In this document: positions 41,024 to 49,876 of the stretch, one piece after another
Layout of the letters: the number at the start of each line of letters is the position of its first letter
Numbering within the stretch: position 1 is the first letter of the stretch
Assembly: GCF_014655955.1 (NCBI RefSeq)
Contig: NZ_BNBO01000027.1
Span: 1 to 64,000 of the forward strand
Direction: 5' to 3'
Origin: Kitasatospora indigofera
Lineage (GTDB): Bacteria; Actinomycetota; Actinomycetes; Streptomycetales; Streptomycetaceae
Length of the DNA: 64,000 bases
Translations under genes and position numbers: made by a program
The notes under the pieces: generated by a model
Database searches by the model: none
What the model was told of the DNA's origin: nothing
Seen by the model: only the letters and a program-made list of their open reading frames with translations

Positions 41024-41701
41024 TCACGGGCAGAGCCGCTCCACCCGCCAGCCCGTGCCCTCGGCGACGTAGCGGAGCCGGTCGTGCAGCCGGTTCGCGC
41101 GGCCCTGCCAGAACTCGACGACCTCGGGGACGACCCGGTAGCCGCCCCAGAAGGGTGGCACCGGGACGCCCTCGCCCTCGGGGTAGCGGCGTTCCAGTTC
41201 GGCGTAGCGCTGCTCCAGCACCTCGCGGCCGTCGACCGGGCTGGACTGCTCGCTGGCCCAGGCGCCCAGCTGGGAGCCGTGCGGGCGGGTGCGGAAGTAC
41301 GCGGCGGTCTCGTCCCGGCCGACCTTCTCCACCCGGCCCTGGACGATCACCTGGCGGGCCAGCGTGATCCACGGGAAGAGCAGCGCGGCGTACGGGTTGG
41401 CGGCGAGCTCCGCACCCTTGCGGGATCCGTAGTTCGTGTAGAAGACGAATCCGCGCCGGTCGTAGCCCTTCAGCAGGACGGTCCGCGAGCTGGGCCGGCC
41501 CTCGGCGTCCGCCGTGGAGAGCACCATCGCGTTGGGCTCGGCCGCCCCGGCCCCGCCCGCCTCGTGGAACCAGCGGGTGAACTGGGTCACCGGGTCGTCG
41601 GCGAGGTCCGCCTCGGCCAGGCCCTCGTGGGCGTAGTGCTCGCGCATCGCGGCGAGATCCGGGCTCGGGGGCGTGGGGTGGTCGCTTTCCGGGGTCTGCA
41701 C
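41024..41701 (-). CDS. pdxH: Pyridoxamine/pyridoxine 5'-phosphate oxidase
   Basis: A 225-residue FMN enzyme that oxidises PNP and PMP to pyridoxal phosphate. It shows FMN- and PLP-binding landmarks: NAMVLSTADAEGRPSSRTVL, GFVFYTNYGSRKGAELAANP, RVEKVGRDETAAYFRTRP, GAWASEQSSPV, and the C-terminal WQGRANRLHDRLRY. GTG 41701 begins the protein at VQTPES, giving normal family length; a TTG at 41728 is the alternative. Divergent from citrate synthase across 333 bases. The PLP it makes would serve SerC nearby. Confidence 0.95.
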   Translation of the reverse strand: MQTPESDHPTPPSPDLAAMREHYAHEGLAEADLADDPVTQFTRWFHEAGGAGAAEPNAMVLSTADAEGRPSSRTVLLKGYDRRGFVFYTNYGSRKGAELAANPYAALLFPWITLARQVIVQGRVEKVGRDETAAYFRTRPHGSQLGAWASEQSSPVDGREVLEQRYAELERRYPEGEGVPVPPFWGGYRVVPEVVEFWQGRANRLHDRLRYVAEGTGWRVERLCP

Positions 41702-42034
41702 GGCAACATCATCCCGTACGACAAGCAACGGGCACTGCTACGTCCGGACAAACCCCGGTGGGAGATAAGGTGTCTCGCCACCGCTTCACCGCCCGTCCTC
41801 CGGGGGAATGTCCGGATCGGACCGGTTGGTTCCGCAGGAATCACGGCCGCACCGGTCAACCGGACGAAGAACGCGCGCCAGGTGGGGCGGCCTTCGGGAA
41901 ACATCACCTCGGTGGTGTATGGCGCAATGCACCCGGTGCCTGAGACGCTGGCACCGAGTGCCAACCACCATCGGTCACTGGCGTGCTGCCCCACCACGGC
42001 CGCCCGCCGATCGCAGAACTGAAGGAGCCGTCGC
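41702..42034. promoter_or_regulatory. Divergent control region of pdxH and the citrate synthase gene
   Basis: No gene in 333 bases. It contains an inverted repeat CGGTGCC-N9-GGCACCG (41935-41957), with the overlapping GGCAC-CGA-GTGCC (41951-41963), 72-100 bases before the citrate synthase start. These are operator candidates. Confidence 0.45.
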
Positions 42035-43135
42035 ATGTCCGACTTCGTACCCGGGCTTGAGGGAGTCGTCGCTTTCGAGAGCGAGATCGCCGAGCCCGAC
42101 CGGGAAGGCGGCGCCCTGCGGTACCGCGGCGTCGACATCGACGAGCTGGTCGGCCACGTCTCCTTCGGCCACGTGTGGGGCCTGCTCGTGGACGGCAAGT
42201 TCAACCCCGGCCTGCCCGCCGCCGAGCCCTTCCCGATCCCGGTCCACTCCGGCGACATCCGGGTCGACGTGCAGTCCGCGCTGGCCATGCTGGCGCCGGT
42301 CTGGGGCCTCAAGCCGCTGCTGGACATCTCCGCCGAGCAGGCCCGTGACGACCTCGCCCGCGCCGCCGTGATGGCCCTGTCGTACGTGGCGCAGTCGGCC
42401 CGCGGCCAGGGTCTGCCGATGGTGCCGCAGAGCGAGATCGACAAGGCCGAGACGGTCGTCGAGCGCTTCATGATCCGCTGGCGCGGCGAGCCCGACCCGA
42501 AGCACGTCAAGGCCATCGACGCCTACTGGACGTCCGCCGCCGAGCACGGCATGAACGCCTCCACCTTCACCGCCCGGGTCATCGCCTCCACCGGCGCCGA
42601 CGTCGCGGCCGCCCTGTCGGGCGCCGTCGGCGCGATGTCCGGCCCGCTGCACGGCGGCGCGCCGTCCCGCGTGCTGGGCATGATCGAGGAGATCGAGCGC
42701 ACCGGCGACGCCACCGCCTGGGTCAAGCAGGCCCTCGACAAGGGCGAGCGCCTGATGGGCTTCGGCCACCGCGTCTACCGCGCCGAGGACCCGCGCGCCC
42801 GCGTGCTGCGCCGCACCGCCAAGGAGCTCGGCGCGCCGCGCTTCGAGATCGCCGAGGCGCTGGAGAAGGCCGCGCTGGAGGAGCTGCACAACCGCCGCCC
42901 CGACCGCGTGCTGGCCACCAACGTGGAGTTCTGGGCCGCGATCATGCTGGACTTCGCCGAGGTCCCCGCGCACATGTTCACCTCGATGTTCACCTGTGCC
43001 CGCACGGCCGGCTGGTCGGCGCACATCCTGGAGCAGAAGCGCACCGGCCGCCTGGTCCGCCCGGCCGCCCGCTACATCGGCCCCGGCCCGCGCAGCCCGC
43101 GCGAGGTCGAGGGCTACGGCTCGATCGCACACTGA
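42035..43135 (+). CDS. Citrate synthase (2-methylcitrate/CitA-like, type II small form)
   Basis: A 366-residue enzyme condensing oxaloacetate with acetyl-CoA. It is short compared with the ~430-residue GltA, typical of the second actinobacterial citrate synthase. Catalytic His residues lie in SGPLHGGAPSRVL and LMGFGHRVYRAEDPRA; the C-terminal part (DFAEVPAHMFTSMF, then ARTAGWSAHILEQ) carries the substrate-binding region. ATG 42035 has GAAGGAG upstream. Expected to be cytosolic and TCA-cycle related. Confidence 0.95.
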   Translation: MSDFVPGLEGVVAFESEIAEPDREGGALRYRGVDIDELVGHVSFGHVWGLLVDGKFNPGLPAAEPFPIPVHSGDIRVDVQSALAMLAPVWGLKPLLDISAEQARDDLARAAVMALSYVAQSARGQGLPMVPQSEIDKAETVVERFMIRWRGEPDPKHVKAIDAYWTSAAEHGMNASTFTARVIASTGADVAAALSGAVGAMSGPLHGGAPSRVLGMIEEIERTGDATAWVKQALDKGERLMGFGHRVYRAEDPRARVLRRTAKELGAPRFEIAEALEKAALEELHNRRPDRVLATNVEFWAAIMLDFAEVPAHMFTSMFTCARTAGWSAHILEQKRTGRLVRPAARYIGPGPRSPREVEGYGSIAH

Positions 43136-43205
43136 CGCACCCGGCGGGGCCGCGGCCGCGACCGGTGCCTCCGGGCCCGGCCGGCCGCGGCCCCGCCGAC
43201 ACGCC

Positions 43206-43242
43206 GGGCGGGCCCGGGGAGCGCCGCTCCCCGGGCCCGCCC
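43206..43242 (+). terminator. 18-bp perfect hairpin after citrate synthase
   Basis: Bases 43206-43223 pair perfectly with 43225-43242. A second, weaker GC hairpin lies just before it (from about 43143). They end the citrate synthase transcript before serC. Confidence 0.75.
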
Positions 43243-43334
43243 GCACTGCCGCGGAGGCCCTTCGCCGCAAAGATCACATCTCAGCGGGCGGACGACCGTA
43301 ACAACTCCGCAATCCGAGCCAGTAGGCTGCGCCT

Positions 43335-44453
43335 GTGGCTCAGATCCAGATCCCCGCTGACATCAAGCCCGCAGACGGCCGTTTCGGCTGCGGCCCGTCC
43401 AAGGTGCGCCCCGAGGCCCTCAGTGCCCTCGCCGCGACCGGCTCCGCCCTGCTCGGCACCTCGCACCGCCAGGCTCCCGTCAAGGACCTGGTGAAGCGTG
43501 TGCGCGAGGGCGTGAGCAGCCTCTTCTCCCTCCCCGAGGGGTACGAGGTGGTGCTCGGCAACGGCGGCTCCACCGCCTTCTGGGACATCGCGGCATTCGG
43601 CCTGGTGCGCGAGAAGTCGCAGCACCTGAACTTCGGCGAGTTCTCCTCCAAGTTCGCCTCCTCGGTGAAGGCCGCCCCGTGGCTGGCCGACCCGTCGGTG
43701 ATCAAGACCGAGCCGGGCACCCACCCGCTGCCGGTCGCCGAGGCGGGCGTGGACGTCTACGCGCTCACCCACAACGAGACCTCGACCGGCGTCGCGATGC
43801 CGATCAACCGCCCGGTGGGCGGCGACGAGGGCTCGCTGGTGCTGGTCGACGCGACCTCGGGCGCCGGCGGCCTGCCGGTGGACATCACCGAGACGGACGT
43901 CTACTACTTCGCGCCGCAGAAGTCCTTCGCCTCCGAGGGCGGCCTCTGGCTGGCGTCCTTCTCCCCGGCCGCCCTGGAGCGCGCCGCCGAGATCGCCGCC
44001 TCCGGCCGCTACATCCCGCCGTTCTTCGACCTGCCGACGGCCATCGACAACTCGTCGAAGGACCAGACGTACAACACCCCGTCGATCTCGACGCTGTTCC
44101 TGCTGGCCGACCAGCTGGAGTGGCTGAACGGCAACGGCGGGCTCGACTGGGCCGTCGCCCGTACGGCTGATTCCTCGTCCCGCCTGTACACGTGGGCCGA
44201 GAAGTCCTCCTTCGCGCAGCCGTTCGTCGGGAACCCGGCCGAGCGCTCGCAGGTGGTCGGCACGATCGACTTCGACGAGTCGATCGACGCCGCCGCGATC
44301 GCCAAGGCACTGCGTGCCAACGGCATCGTCGACACCGAGCCGTACCGCAAGCTGGGCCGCAACCAGCTGCGCGTCGCGATGTTCCCGGCGATCGACCCGG
44401 CGGACGTCGAGGCGCTCACCGCCTGCATCGACCACGTGGTCGGGCAGCTCTGA
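43335..44453 (+). CDS. serC: Phosphoserine transaminase
   Basis: A 372-residue PLP enzyme converting 3-phosphohydroxypyruvate and glutamate to phosphoserine, the second step of serine synthesis. Landmarks of the actinobacterial form are GRFGCGPSKVRPEALSAL, LLGTSHRQAPVKDLV, DVYALTHNETSTGV and the Schiff-base Lys in APQKSFASEGG. The GTG start has no Shine-Dalgarno site, but a -10-like TAGGCT (43323-43328) ends six bases before it, so the mRNA is probably leaderless. Followed by a strong terminator. Confidence 0.96.
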   Translation: MAQIQIPADIKPADGRFGCGPSKVRPEALSALAATGSALLGTSHRQAPVKDLVKRVREGVSSLFSLPEGYEVVLGNGGSTAFWDIAAFGLVREKSQHLNFGEFSSKFASSVKAAPWLADPSVIKTEPGTHPLPVAEAGVDVYALTHNETSTGVAMPINRPVGGDEGSLVLVDATSGAGGLPVDITETDVYYFAPQKSFASEGGLWLASFSPAALERAAEIAASGRYIPPFFDLPTAIDNSSKDQTYNTPSISTLFLLADQLEWLNGNGGLDWAVARTADSSSRLYTWAEKSSFAQPFVGNPAERSQVVGTIDFDESIDAAAIAKALRANGIVDTEPYRKLGRNQLRVAMFPAIDPADVEALTACIDHVVGQL

Positions 44454-44471
44454 CCACGGTCGCAAGCTGAC

Positions 44472-44505
44472 GGAAGGGCCACCGCCTGCGGGCGGTGGCC
44501 CTTCC
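44472..44505 (+). terminator. Rho-independent-type terminator after serC
   Basis: GGAAGGGCCACCGCC (44472-44486) pairs perfectly with 44491-44505 around TGCG and is followed by TCGTTGT. The 15-bp stem lies 19 bases after the serC stop. Confidence 0.85.
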
Positions 44506-44531
44506 TCGTTGTCGCTGCTCCGACTTGTCAG

Positions 44532-44576
44532 TGTTCCGCCGGTCGCTGTTCCGCCGGTCGCAGTTCCGCCGGTGCC
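44532..44576. repeat. Three tandem 15-bp copies
   Basis: Two identical TGTTCCGCCGGTCGC units and one with three changes occupy non-coding DNA between the serC terminator and the next gene. Confidence 0.7.
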
Positions 44577-44605
44577 GGCCGCACGGGCTCCCGGCCCGGC
44601 CGCCG

Positions 44606-44695
44606 TTACCTGGTGACCAGGGAGCTGATCACCACGACTGCCAGCAGCAGCACCAGGGCGCCGGTCACGATACGCATGCGAGTCTTGGGGTCCAC
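44606..44695 (-). CDS. Very small single-pass membrane protein
   Basis: 29 residues starting at GTG 44695: a basic start (VDPKTRMR) then one hydrophobic helix (IVTGALVLLLAVVVISSLVT). No function is known. The clean TM pattern, a basic N-terminus expected to stay in the cytosol, and the position just downstream of serC on the opposite strand favour a real gene. The ribosome site is weak (GGGGGTACG further upstream). It could be a chance hydrophobic frame. Confidence 0.45.
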   Translation of the reverse strand: MDPKTRMRIVTGALVLLLAVVVISSLVTR

Positions 44696-44754
44696 GGTCA
44701 ACGAGCGTACCCCCGGCCCGGCGCGGCCCGGCGTGCGGGCCGTCCGGCCGGCGC

Positions 44755-45522
44755 TCAGACGCCGAGCGCCGAGCCGCCGGACGCCTCCAGGTCCTGCCCG
44801 GTGACCCAGCGGGCGTCGTCGGACGCCAGGAAGCCCACCACGTCGGCGATGTCGGCGGCCTCGCCGACCCGCCCCAGCGCGGCGTAGCCGGCGGCCCGGG
44901 CGTGCTCGGCCGGGTCGGCCAGCCAGGGGTTGATGTCGGTGGCGACGATGCCCGGCGATACCGAGTTGACGGTGATCCCGCGCGGTCCGAGGTCCTGGGC
45001 CAGGGTCCGGGTCAGGGTGTCGAGCGCGCCCTTGGTCATCGCGTAGGCGGTGATGGACGGGAAGGCGATCCGGGTGGCGCCGGAGGAGATGTTGATGATG
45101 CGGCCACCGTCGCGCAGCCGGTCCAGGCCTTGCCGGATCAGGAAGAACGGCGCTTTGACGTTGACCGCGAACACCCGGTCGTAGTCGGCCTCGGTGACCT
45201 CGTGGATCCGCCCGTGGGCGTTGATCCCGGCGTTGTTGACCAGGACGTCCAGGCCGCTGCCGCCGCCGTGCCGGGCCAGGGCGGCGTCGAAGGCCGTCCA
45301 GAGCGCGTCCGCGTCGCCGGGCAGCCCCAGTTCGGCGCCGACGGCGAAGGCCCGGCCGCCCTCGGCCGCGATCCCCTTGACGGTCTGCTCGGCGGCCTCC
45401 CGGTTGGTGCCGTAGTGCACGGCGACCAGGGCGCCCTGGCGGGCCAGCCGTTCGGCGATGCCCCGCCCGATGCCGCGGCTGCCGCCGGTGACCAGTGCCG
45501 TCCTGCCCGAAAGCGTGCCCAT
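44755..45522 (-). CDS. SDR family oxidoreductase
   Basis: A 255-residue classical short-chain dehydrogenase/reductase. The cofactor motif is TGGSRGIGRGIAE, structural NNAGI, catalytic Ser in INISSGATR and YxxxK in AYAMTKGALD. The C-terminus GWVTGQ-type substitute reads ARWVTGQDLEASGG, as in FabG-like members. The preferred ATG at 45522 follows a G-run; GTG 45528 is close. Divergent from a TetR regulator with an operator between them, so it is probably repressed by that protein until its ligand appears. Confidence 0.92.
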   Translation of the reverse strand: MGTLSGRTALVTGGSRGIGRGIAERLARQGALVAVHYGTNREAAEQTVKGIAAEGGRAFAVGAELGLPGDADALWTAFDAALARHGGGSGLDVLVNNAGINAHGRIHEVTEADYDRVFAVNVKAPFFLIRQGLDRLRDGGRIINISSGATRIAFPSITAYAMTKGALDTLTRTLAQDLGPRGITVNSVSPGIVATDINPWLADPAEHARAAGYAALGRVGEAADIADVVGFLASDDARWVTGQDLEASGGSALGV

Positions 45523-45546
45523 GGCCACGCCCCCCATTTCTGTAGT

Positions 45547-45566
45547 GGTCGCTAATGAAAGCGACC
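45547..45566. promoter_or_regulatory. Operator between SDR and TetR genes
   Basis: GGTCGCT (45547-45553) and AGCGACC (45560-45566) form a perfect 7-bp inverted repeat spaced by six bases. It lies in the 82-base divergent gap, the expected binding site of the TetR protein. Confidence 0.7.
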
Positions 45567-45592
45567 GTAGCACGCTTCTGTAGCGTCCGATA

Positions 45593-45604
45593 TAGAATCT
45601 CGCC
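45593..45604 (+). promoter_or_regulatory. -10 element for a leaderless TetR mRNA
   Basis: TAGAAT at 45593-45598 lies exactly six bases before the ATG at 45605, so transcription would begin at the start codon. No ribosome site is present. Confidence 0.55.
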
Positions 45605-46261
45605 ATGGCCACCACCCAGCGCGGACGCCCCCGCTCCTTCGACCGCGACGCCGCCCTGGCCAAGGCCGTCGACCTGTTCTGGGAGCACGGCTACGAGGCC
45701 ACCTCCGTGGCCGACCTCACCGCCGCCATGGGCATCAGGCCGCCCAGCCTGTACGCGGCCTTCGGTGACAAGCGGACGCTCTTCCGGGAGGCCGTCGCCT
45801 CCTACCGGCAGACCTACGGCTCACTGCTCCCCCGCGCCCTCGACGAGGGCCCGACCGTCCGGGCCGGCGTCGCCCGGATGCTGCGGACCGCCGCCGCCGA
45901 GTACACCGACGCCGCCCACCCCTGGGGCTGCCTGCTTATCAGCGCGACGGTCAACTGCACCTCGCCCGAGGTCGAGCAGGACCTGCGGGAGATCCGCAAC
46001 GCCAACGTCCGCACCCTGGAGTCCCGCATCCGGGCCGACATCGCCGCAGGTCACGAACGGCCGGAGAGCGACGCGGCGGCGCTGGCCATGTTCACCGCGA
46101 CCGTCCTGCAGGGGATGTCTCAGCGCGCCAGGGACGGCGCCGGGCGGGCCGAGCTGGAGCAGGTGGCGGCCACCGCCATGCTCGCCTGGCCCGCGCCGGA
46201 GAAGCCGGGAGCAGCCGCCGCGCCGGCCGGGGCGGCCCCGCCGGTGCCCGGACAGCCGTGA
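45605..46261 (+). CDS. TetR family transcriptional regulator
   Basis: A 218-residue repressor. The N-terminal helix-turn-helix (DAALAKAVDLFWEHGYEATS, then MGIRPPSLYAAFGDKRTLFR) is typical of the AcrR-like branch; the C-terminal ligand domain (HPWGCLLISATVNCTSPEVE) resembles regulators of SDR and flavoprotein genes. The last ~20 residues are Ala/Pro-rich. Divergent from the SDR gene it probably controls. Confidence 0.94.
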   Translation: MATTQRGRPRSFDRDAALAKAVDLFWEHGYEATSVADLTAAMGIRPPSLYAAFGDKRTLFREAVASYRQTYGSLLPRALDEGPTVRAGVARMLRTAAAEYTDAAHPWGCLLISATVNCTSPEVEQDLREIRNANVRTLESRIRADIAAGHERPESDAAALAMFTATVLQGMSQRARDGAGRAELEQVAATAMLAWPAPEKPGAAAAPAGAAPPVPGQP

Positions 46262-46303
46262 CCGGCGGCGGCCCGGGTCCAGGCCGGAACAGGCCGGAAC
46301 AGG

Positions 46304-46939
46304 CTAGCGCCGGTCCGGGCCGGCAGCGCGCCCGGAGGCCCCGCCGGCGCCCCGCGTCCACCGGGCCAACGGCCAGCTGCGCACGCTCTCGTAGTGCGCG
46401 AACCCGCCGTCCAGCTCGCTCTTCATCAGGTGCACCTCGGCGGCCTCCCACTCGACGCCGCGGAACTCCGCCAACGCCGCTTCGAGCCCCTCCAGCTCCC
46501 CCACCGCGTGCCGCCGCACCGCCCGGCGCTGCCCGTGCGCGGAACCGGCCCGGGCCAGCGTCAGATGCGGGTGGAAGCGGAACGCGTCGCCCTCGCCGAG
46601 CAGCCCGGCCGCCGCCCCCGCGACCGCCTCGGCGAGCCGCCGCAGCGCCCAGGTCTCGCCCTCCACGCCGGCCCAGAACACCTTGTCGCCGAACCGGCCG
46701 GCGCCGGACAGCCGCAGCCGGTGCGCGCCGTGCCCCTCGACGGCCTCGGTGAGCACGCCCTCCAGCTCGGGGAGCCGCTCGGCCGGCACCTCGCCCAGGA
46801 AGGCCAGCGTGATGTGCCAGCTCTCGACGCCCGTCCAGCGCAGCCGCTCCGCGCCCGGCAGCTCCCGGACCGGCGCGACCGCGTCGGCCAGCTCCTGCAC
46901 CGCTTCCACCGGCGGCTGCACCGCCACGAAGAGCCTCAT
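46304..46939 (-). CDS. thpR: RNA 2',3'-cyclic phosphodiesterase
   Basis: A 211-residue 2H phosphoesterase of the LigT/ThpR family, acting on 2',3'-cyclic phosphate RNA ends. Both HxT motifs are visible: HITL at residue 42 and HLTLAR near residue 125, with the intervening beta sheet (LRLSGAGRFGDKVFWAGVEG). The C-terminal Arg/Gly tail is longer than usual. It shares a 44-base divergent gap with the GNAT gene at 46984. Confidence 0.92.
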   Translation of the reverse strand: MRLFVAVQPPVEAVQELADAVAPVRELPGAERLRWTGVESWHITLAFLGEVPAERLPELEGVLTEAVEGHGAHRLRLSGAGRFGDKVFWAGVEGETWALRRLAEAVAGAAAGLLGEGDAFRFHPHLTLARAGSAHGQRRAVRRHAVGELEGLEAALAEFRGVEWEAAEVHLMKSELDGGFAHYESVRSWPLARWTRGAGGASGRAAGPDRR

Positions 46940-46983
46940 GAGGCCATCTTCCCCCGGGAGCCGCGCCGGGCTAGAAGGGTTTT

Positions 46984-47499
46984 ATGAAGATCCGCACCGG
47001 TGGGCCCGAGGACGCGGCCGCCATCATCGACCTGCTCGACTCCGCCATCGCCTGGCTGACCGCCCTGGGCCGCACCGGCCAGTGGGGCGACCGGCCGTGG
47101 TCCGCCCGGCCGGCCGCCGTGCAGCGGATCCACGAGTACACCCGCGACCACCTGGTCCGGATCGCCGAGGACGCCGAGGGCAGGACGGTGGGCGCCTGCG
47201 TGCTGGCCGACGTCCCGCCCGGGTACGCCACGCCGGTCACCGAACCCGAGCTGTACGTCCGCAACCTGGTGACCGACCGGGCCCGCTCGGGCTCCGGCAT
47301 CGGCGCCGCGCTGATCGCGGACGCGCTGGAGGAGGCCCGTCGGCGGGGCATCGGCCTGCTCCGGGTGGACTGCTACGCGGGCGACGACCGGCGGCTGGTC
47401 GGCCAGTACCGCGCCCTGGGCTTCACCGAGACGGAGGCCTTCGAGGTCGAGCAGCCGGCCGGGCCGTGGCCGGGCCAGATCCTGGAGATCCGGCTCTGA
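46984..47499 (+). CDS. GNAT family N-acetyltransferase
   Basis: A 171-residue acetyltransferase. The acetyl-CoA loop is RSGSGIGAALIADALEEARR and is followed by LLRVDCYAGDDRRLVGQYRA and GFTETEAFEV, the usual C-terminal strand. A -10-like TAGAAG (46972-46977) ends six bases before ATG, so the mRNA may be leaderless, although AAGGG is also near. The substrate is unknown. Confidence 0.9.
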   Translation: MKIRTGGPEDAAAIIDLLDSAIAWLTALGRTGQWGDRPWSARPAAVQRIHEYTRDHLVRIAEDAEGRTVGACVLADVPPGYATPVTEPELYVRNLVTDRARSGSGIGAALIADALEEARRRGIGLLRVDCYAGDDRRLVGQYRALGFTETEAFEVEQPAGPWPGQILEIRL

Positions 47500-47653
47500 C
47501 CGGCCCGTGTCCGCAGGGCCGGAGGCCGGAGGGCCCGAGGGCCGGAGGGCCGGAGGGCCGGACGGCGTCGGGGCCGGTGCCGTCCGGCCCGGCTCAGGAG
47601 CCGGGCCGGACGGACGGGCGAACGGGCGAACGGGCGGGCGGAGCGGCGGGCCG

Positions 47654-49180
47654 TCAGCAGGCCGCGGCCAGCTCCGACTTCGCCGGGGCGGCGGCACGCG
47701 GCACGAAGGCCACCACCCGGCCGCCACGCCCGGGGTGCAGGTCGACCCGCACCCGCAGGTCGGCGCTGCGGGCCAGCACCAGTCCGACCACCAGGGCCGC
47801 CAGCGCGGACACCGCGCCACAGGCGAGCAGGCCCAGCCGGGGTCCGTACACGTCGGTGACCCAGCCGACCACCGGGGCGCCGATCGGGGTGCCTCCGGTG
47901 AAGACCAGCACCAGCAGGCCCATCACCCGGCCCCGCATGGCGGGGTCGGTGGCGAGCTGCAGCATCGAGTTGACCGAGGTGTTGAAGGACAGCCCGAAGA
48001 TCCCGATCAGGGTCAGCAGCAGCGCGAAGGACCAGTAGCCGGGGGCGAACGCGGCCAGCAGCTCCAGCACGCCGAAGCCGAGCGCCGCCGCGACCAGCCG
48101 GCGCAGCCGGGGCGCGCCGCGCCGGGCCGCGAGCAGCGCGCCGGCCAGCGAACCGACCGCCATCGCGGTGTTCAGCAGGCCGTACTGCCCGGCACCGACC
48201 TTGAAGGTGTCGTACGCGAAGCCGGACAGCAGCGTCGGGAAGTTGAACCCGAAGGTGCCGATGAAGCCGGCCAGCACCATCGGCCAGAGCAGCTCCGGGC
48301 GCTCCTTGACGTACCGCAGCCCCTCGCGGAGCTGGCCCTTCTCCCGGGCGATCGGCGCGGTGGGGCGCAGCTCGGAGGTCCGCATCGCCAGCAGTCCGCC
48401 GATCACGGCGGCGAAGGACAGCGCGTTGACGGCGAAGGCCCAGCCGCTGCCGACGGCCGCGATCAGCAGGCCGGCCACGGCGGGGCCGACCAGCCGGGCG
48501 GTCTGGAAGTTGGCGGCGTTCAGGCTGACCGCGTTGGCGAGGTCCTTCGGGCCGACCATCTCGGAGACGAAGGCCTGCCGGGTCGGGTTGTCGACGACGG
48601 TCACCAGGCCGAGCAGCAGGGCGAAGGCGTAGACGTAGTACGGCGTCACGACGCCGCCGACGGTCATCGCGGCGAGGCCGGCGGCGAGCAGGCCCATCGC
48701 GCCCTGGGTGGCGATCAGCAGCCGGCGCTTGGGCATCCGGTCGGCGAGGACGCCGCCGAACAGGCCCAGCAGGAGCATCGGCAGGAACTGCATGGCGGTG
48801 GTGATCCCGACGGCCAGCGGGCTGCCGGTGAGGCTGAGGACCAGCCAGTCCTGGGCGATCCGCTGCATCCACGTCCCCGTGTTGGAGACGACCTGTCCCA
48901 GGAAGAAGTAGCGGTAGTTGCGGATCCGGAGCGAGGAGAACATCCCGCCGGGCCGGGTGAACTGCGCACCCGTGGGGCCGGCGGCCGGGCCGGCACGGCC
49001 CGGGTCCGACGCGGCGGGGGGAGCCGCCGCGGTGCGTTCCTCGGGGTCGTCGTCGCCGGTGCCCGGCAGGCCCGTGGGGCTGGGCGCCTGGCTCTCGGCG
49101 GTGGCGGCGGCGGATGCCACCGGGTCGGTGCTCGGGTCGTCGGTACGGATGGCGGCGGCGGCTGCGGCCGGCGGTGTCAC
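47654..49180 (-). CDS. MFS transporter (DHA3/enterobactin-exporter-like)
   Basis: A 508-residue, 12-helix exporter with an N-terminal Ala/Pro/Asp-rich extension of about 80 residues. It shows the MFS_3 pattern: RNYRYFFLGQVVSNTGTWMQ, then GLFGGVLADRMPKRRLL (loop 2-3 motif) and VDNPTRQAFVSEMVGPKDLA. GTG 49180 has GGGGAG six bases upstream. It follows the MarR gene on the same strand by 229 bases, suggesting drug- or metabolite-inducible efflux under MarR control. Confidence 0.93.
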   Translation of the reverse strand: MTPPAAAAAAIRTDDPSTDPVASAAATAESQAPSPTGLPGTGDDDPEERTAAAPPAASDPGRAGPAAGPTGAQFTRPGGMFSSLRIRNYRYFFLGQVVSNTGTWMQRIAQDWLVLSLTGSPLAVGITTAMQFLPMLLLGLFGGVLADRMPKRRLLIATQGAMGLLAAGLAAMTVGGVVTPYYVYAFALLLGLVTVVDNPTRQAFVSEMVGPKDLANAVSLNAANFQTARLVGPAVAGLLIAAVGSGWAFAVNALSFAAVIGGLLAMRTSELRPTAPIAREKGQLREGLRYVKERPELLWPMVLAGFIGTFGFNFPTLLSGFAYDTFKVGAGQYGLLNTAMAVGSLAGALLAARRGAPRLRRLVAAALGFGVLELLAAFAPGYWSFALLLTLIGIFGLSFNTSVNSMLQLATDPAMRGRVMGLLVLVFTGGTPIGAPVVGWVTDVYGPRLGLLACGAVSALAALVVGLVLARSADLRVRVDLHPGRGGRVVAFVPRAAAPAKSELAAAC

Positions 49181-49334
49181 TGTGGTCTCCCCTCGGCGCG
49201 CGACGGACGGCCGGGCCGGCGTCGCGCTACTGGTGTGCGTGGTCGGTGCTGCGGTGATGCGGTGCTCCTTCTGCGGTGCGGGCAGGTCTGCCCCGGTGCG
49301 ACCGGGGCATGGTGCTGTGGTGCTGTGGCGAATC

Positions 49335-49364
49335 GTGCGGTGGTGCGGTGGTGCGGTGGTGCGG
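49335..49364. repeat. GTGCGGTG microsatellite
   Basis: Three perfect 8-bp copies and a partial fourth lie in the spacer between the MarR gene and the MFS gene. Variation in copy number could change the leader of the efflux gene. Confidence 0.7.
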
Positions 49365-49409
49365 GTCGTACGGTGCCGCGGGCGTGCTGCCCGTCGCGCT
49401 CCGCCGTGG

Positions 49410-49844
49410 TCAGAGGTGCGCGAGCTTGTAGAGCACGGGTGCGGCCTCCCGCAGGACGGCCCACTCCTCCTCGCTCAGCCCCTCGGCCAGCTCGGCGAGC
49501 CAGGCGTTCCGGCGGCGCCGGCTCTCGGCCAGGATCGTCTCGGCCTGCTCGGTGCTGCTGACGACCACCTGGCGGCGGTCCTCGGGGTGCGGCTCCCGCC
49601 GTACCAGGCCCTTCTCCTCCAGCATCGCCACGATCCTGGTCATGGACGGCGGCTGGACGTGCTCGCGCCGGGCCAGCTCGCCGGGTGTGGCCTGTCCGCA
49701 GCGGGCGAGGGTGCCGAGCACCCCCATCTCGGTGGGGCTCAGCGACTCCTCGACCCTCTGGTGTCGCAGTCGGCGGGCCAGGCGCATGGTGGACGACCGC
49801 AGCTGGCTGATCGCCGCGAGGTCCTGCTCGGAGGTTTCGGGCAT
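49410..49844 (-). CDS. MarR family transcriptional regulator
   Basis: A 144-residue winged-helix regulator. The DNA-binding part reads LSPTEMGVLGTLARCGQATP and PPSMTRIVAMLEEKGLVRRE, with the wing PHPEDRRQVVVSST. It responds to small aromatic or drug-like ligands in most relatives. It lies upstream of and on the same strand as the MFS exporter. An inverted repeat at 49847-49876 just before its start suggests autorepression. Confidence 0.94.
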   Translation of the reverse strand: MPETSEQDLAAISQLRSSTMRLARRLRHQRVEESLSPTEMGVLGTLARCGQATPGELARREHVQPPSMTRIVAMLEEKGLVRREPHPEDRRQVVVSSTEQAETILAESRRRRNAWLAELAEGLSEEEWAVLREAAPVLYKLAHL

Positions 49845-49846
49845 GT

Positions 49847-49876
49847 CCTTAGACTATGTCATTACTCTCGCTAAGG
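49847..49876. promoter_or_regulatory. Inverted repeat upstream of the MarR gene
   Basis: CCTTAG (49847-49852) and CTAAGG (49871-49876) flank an AT-rich 18-base centre that also holds the promoter. It is a candidate MarR operator. Confidence 0.5.
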
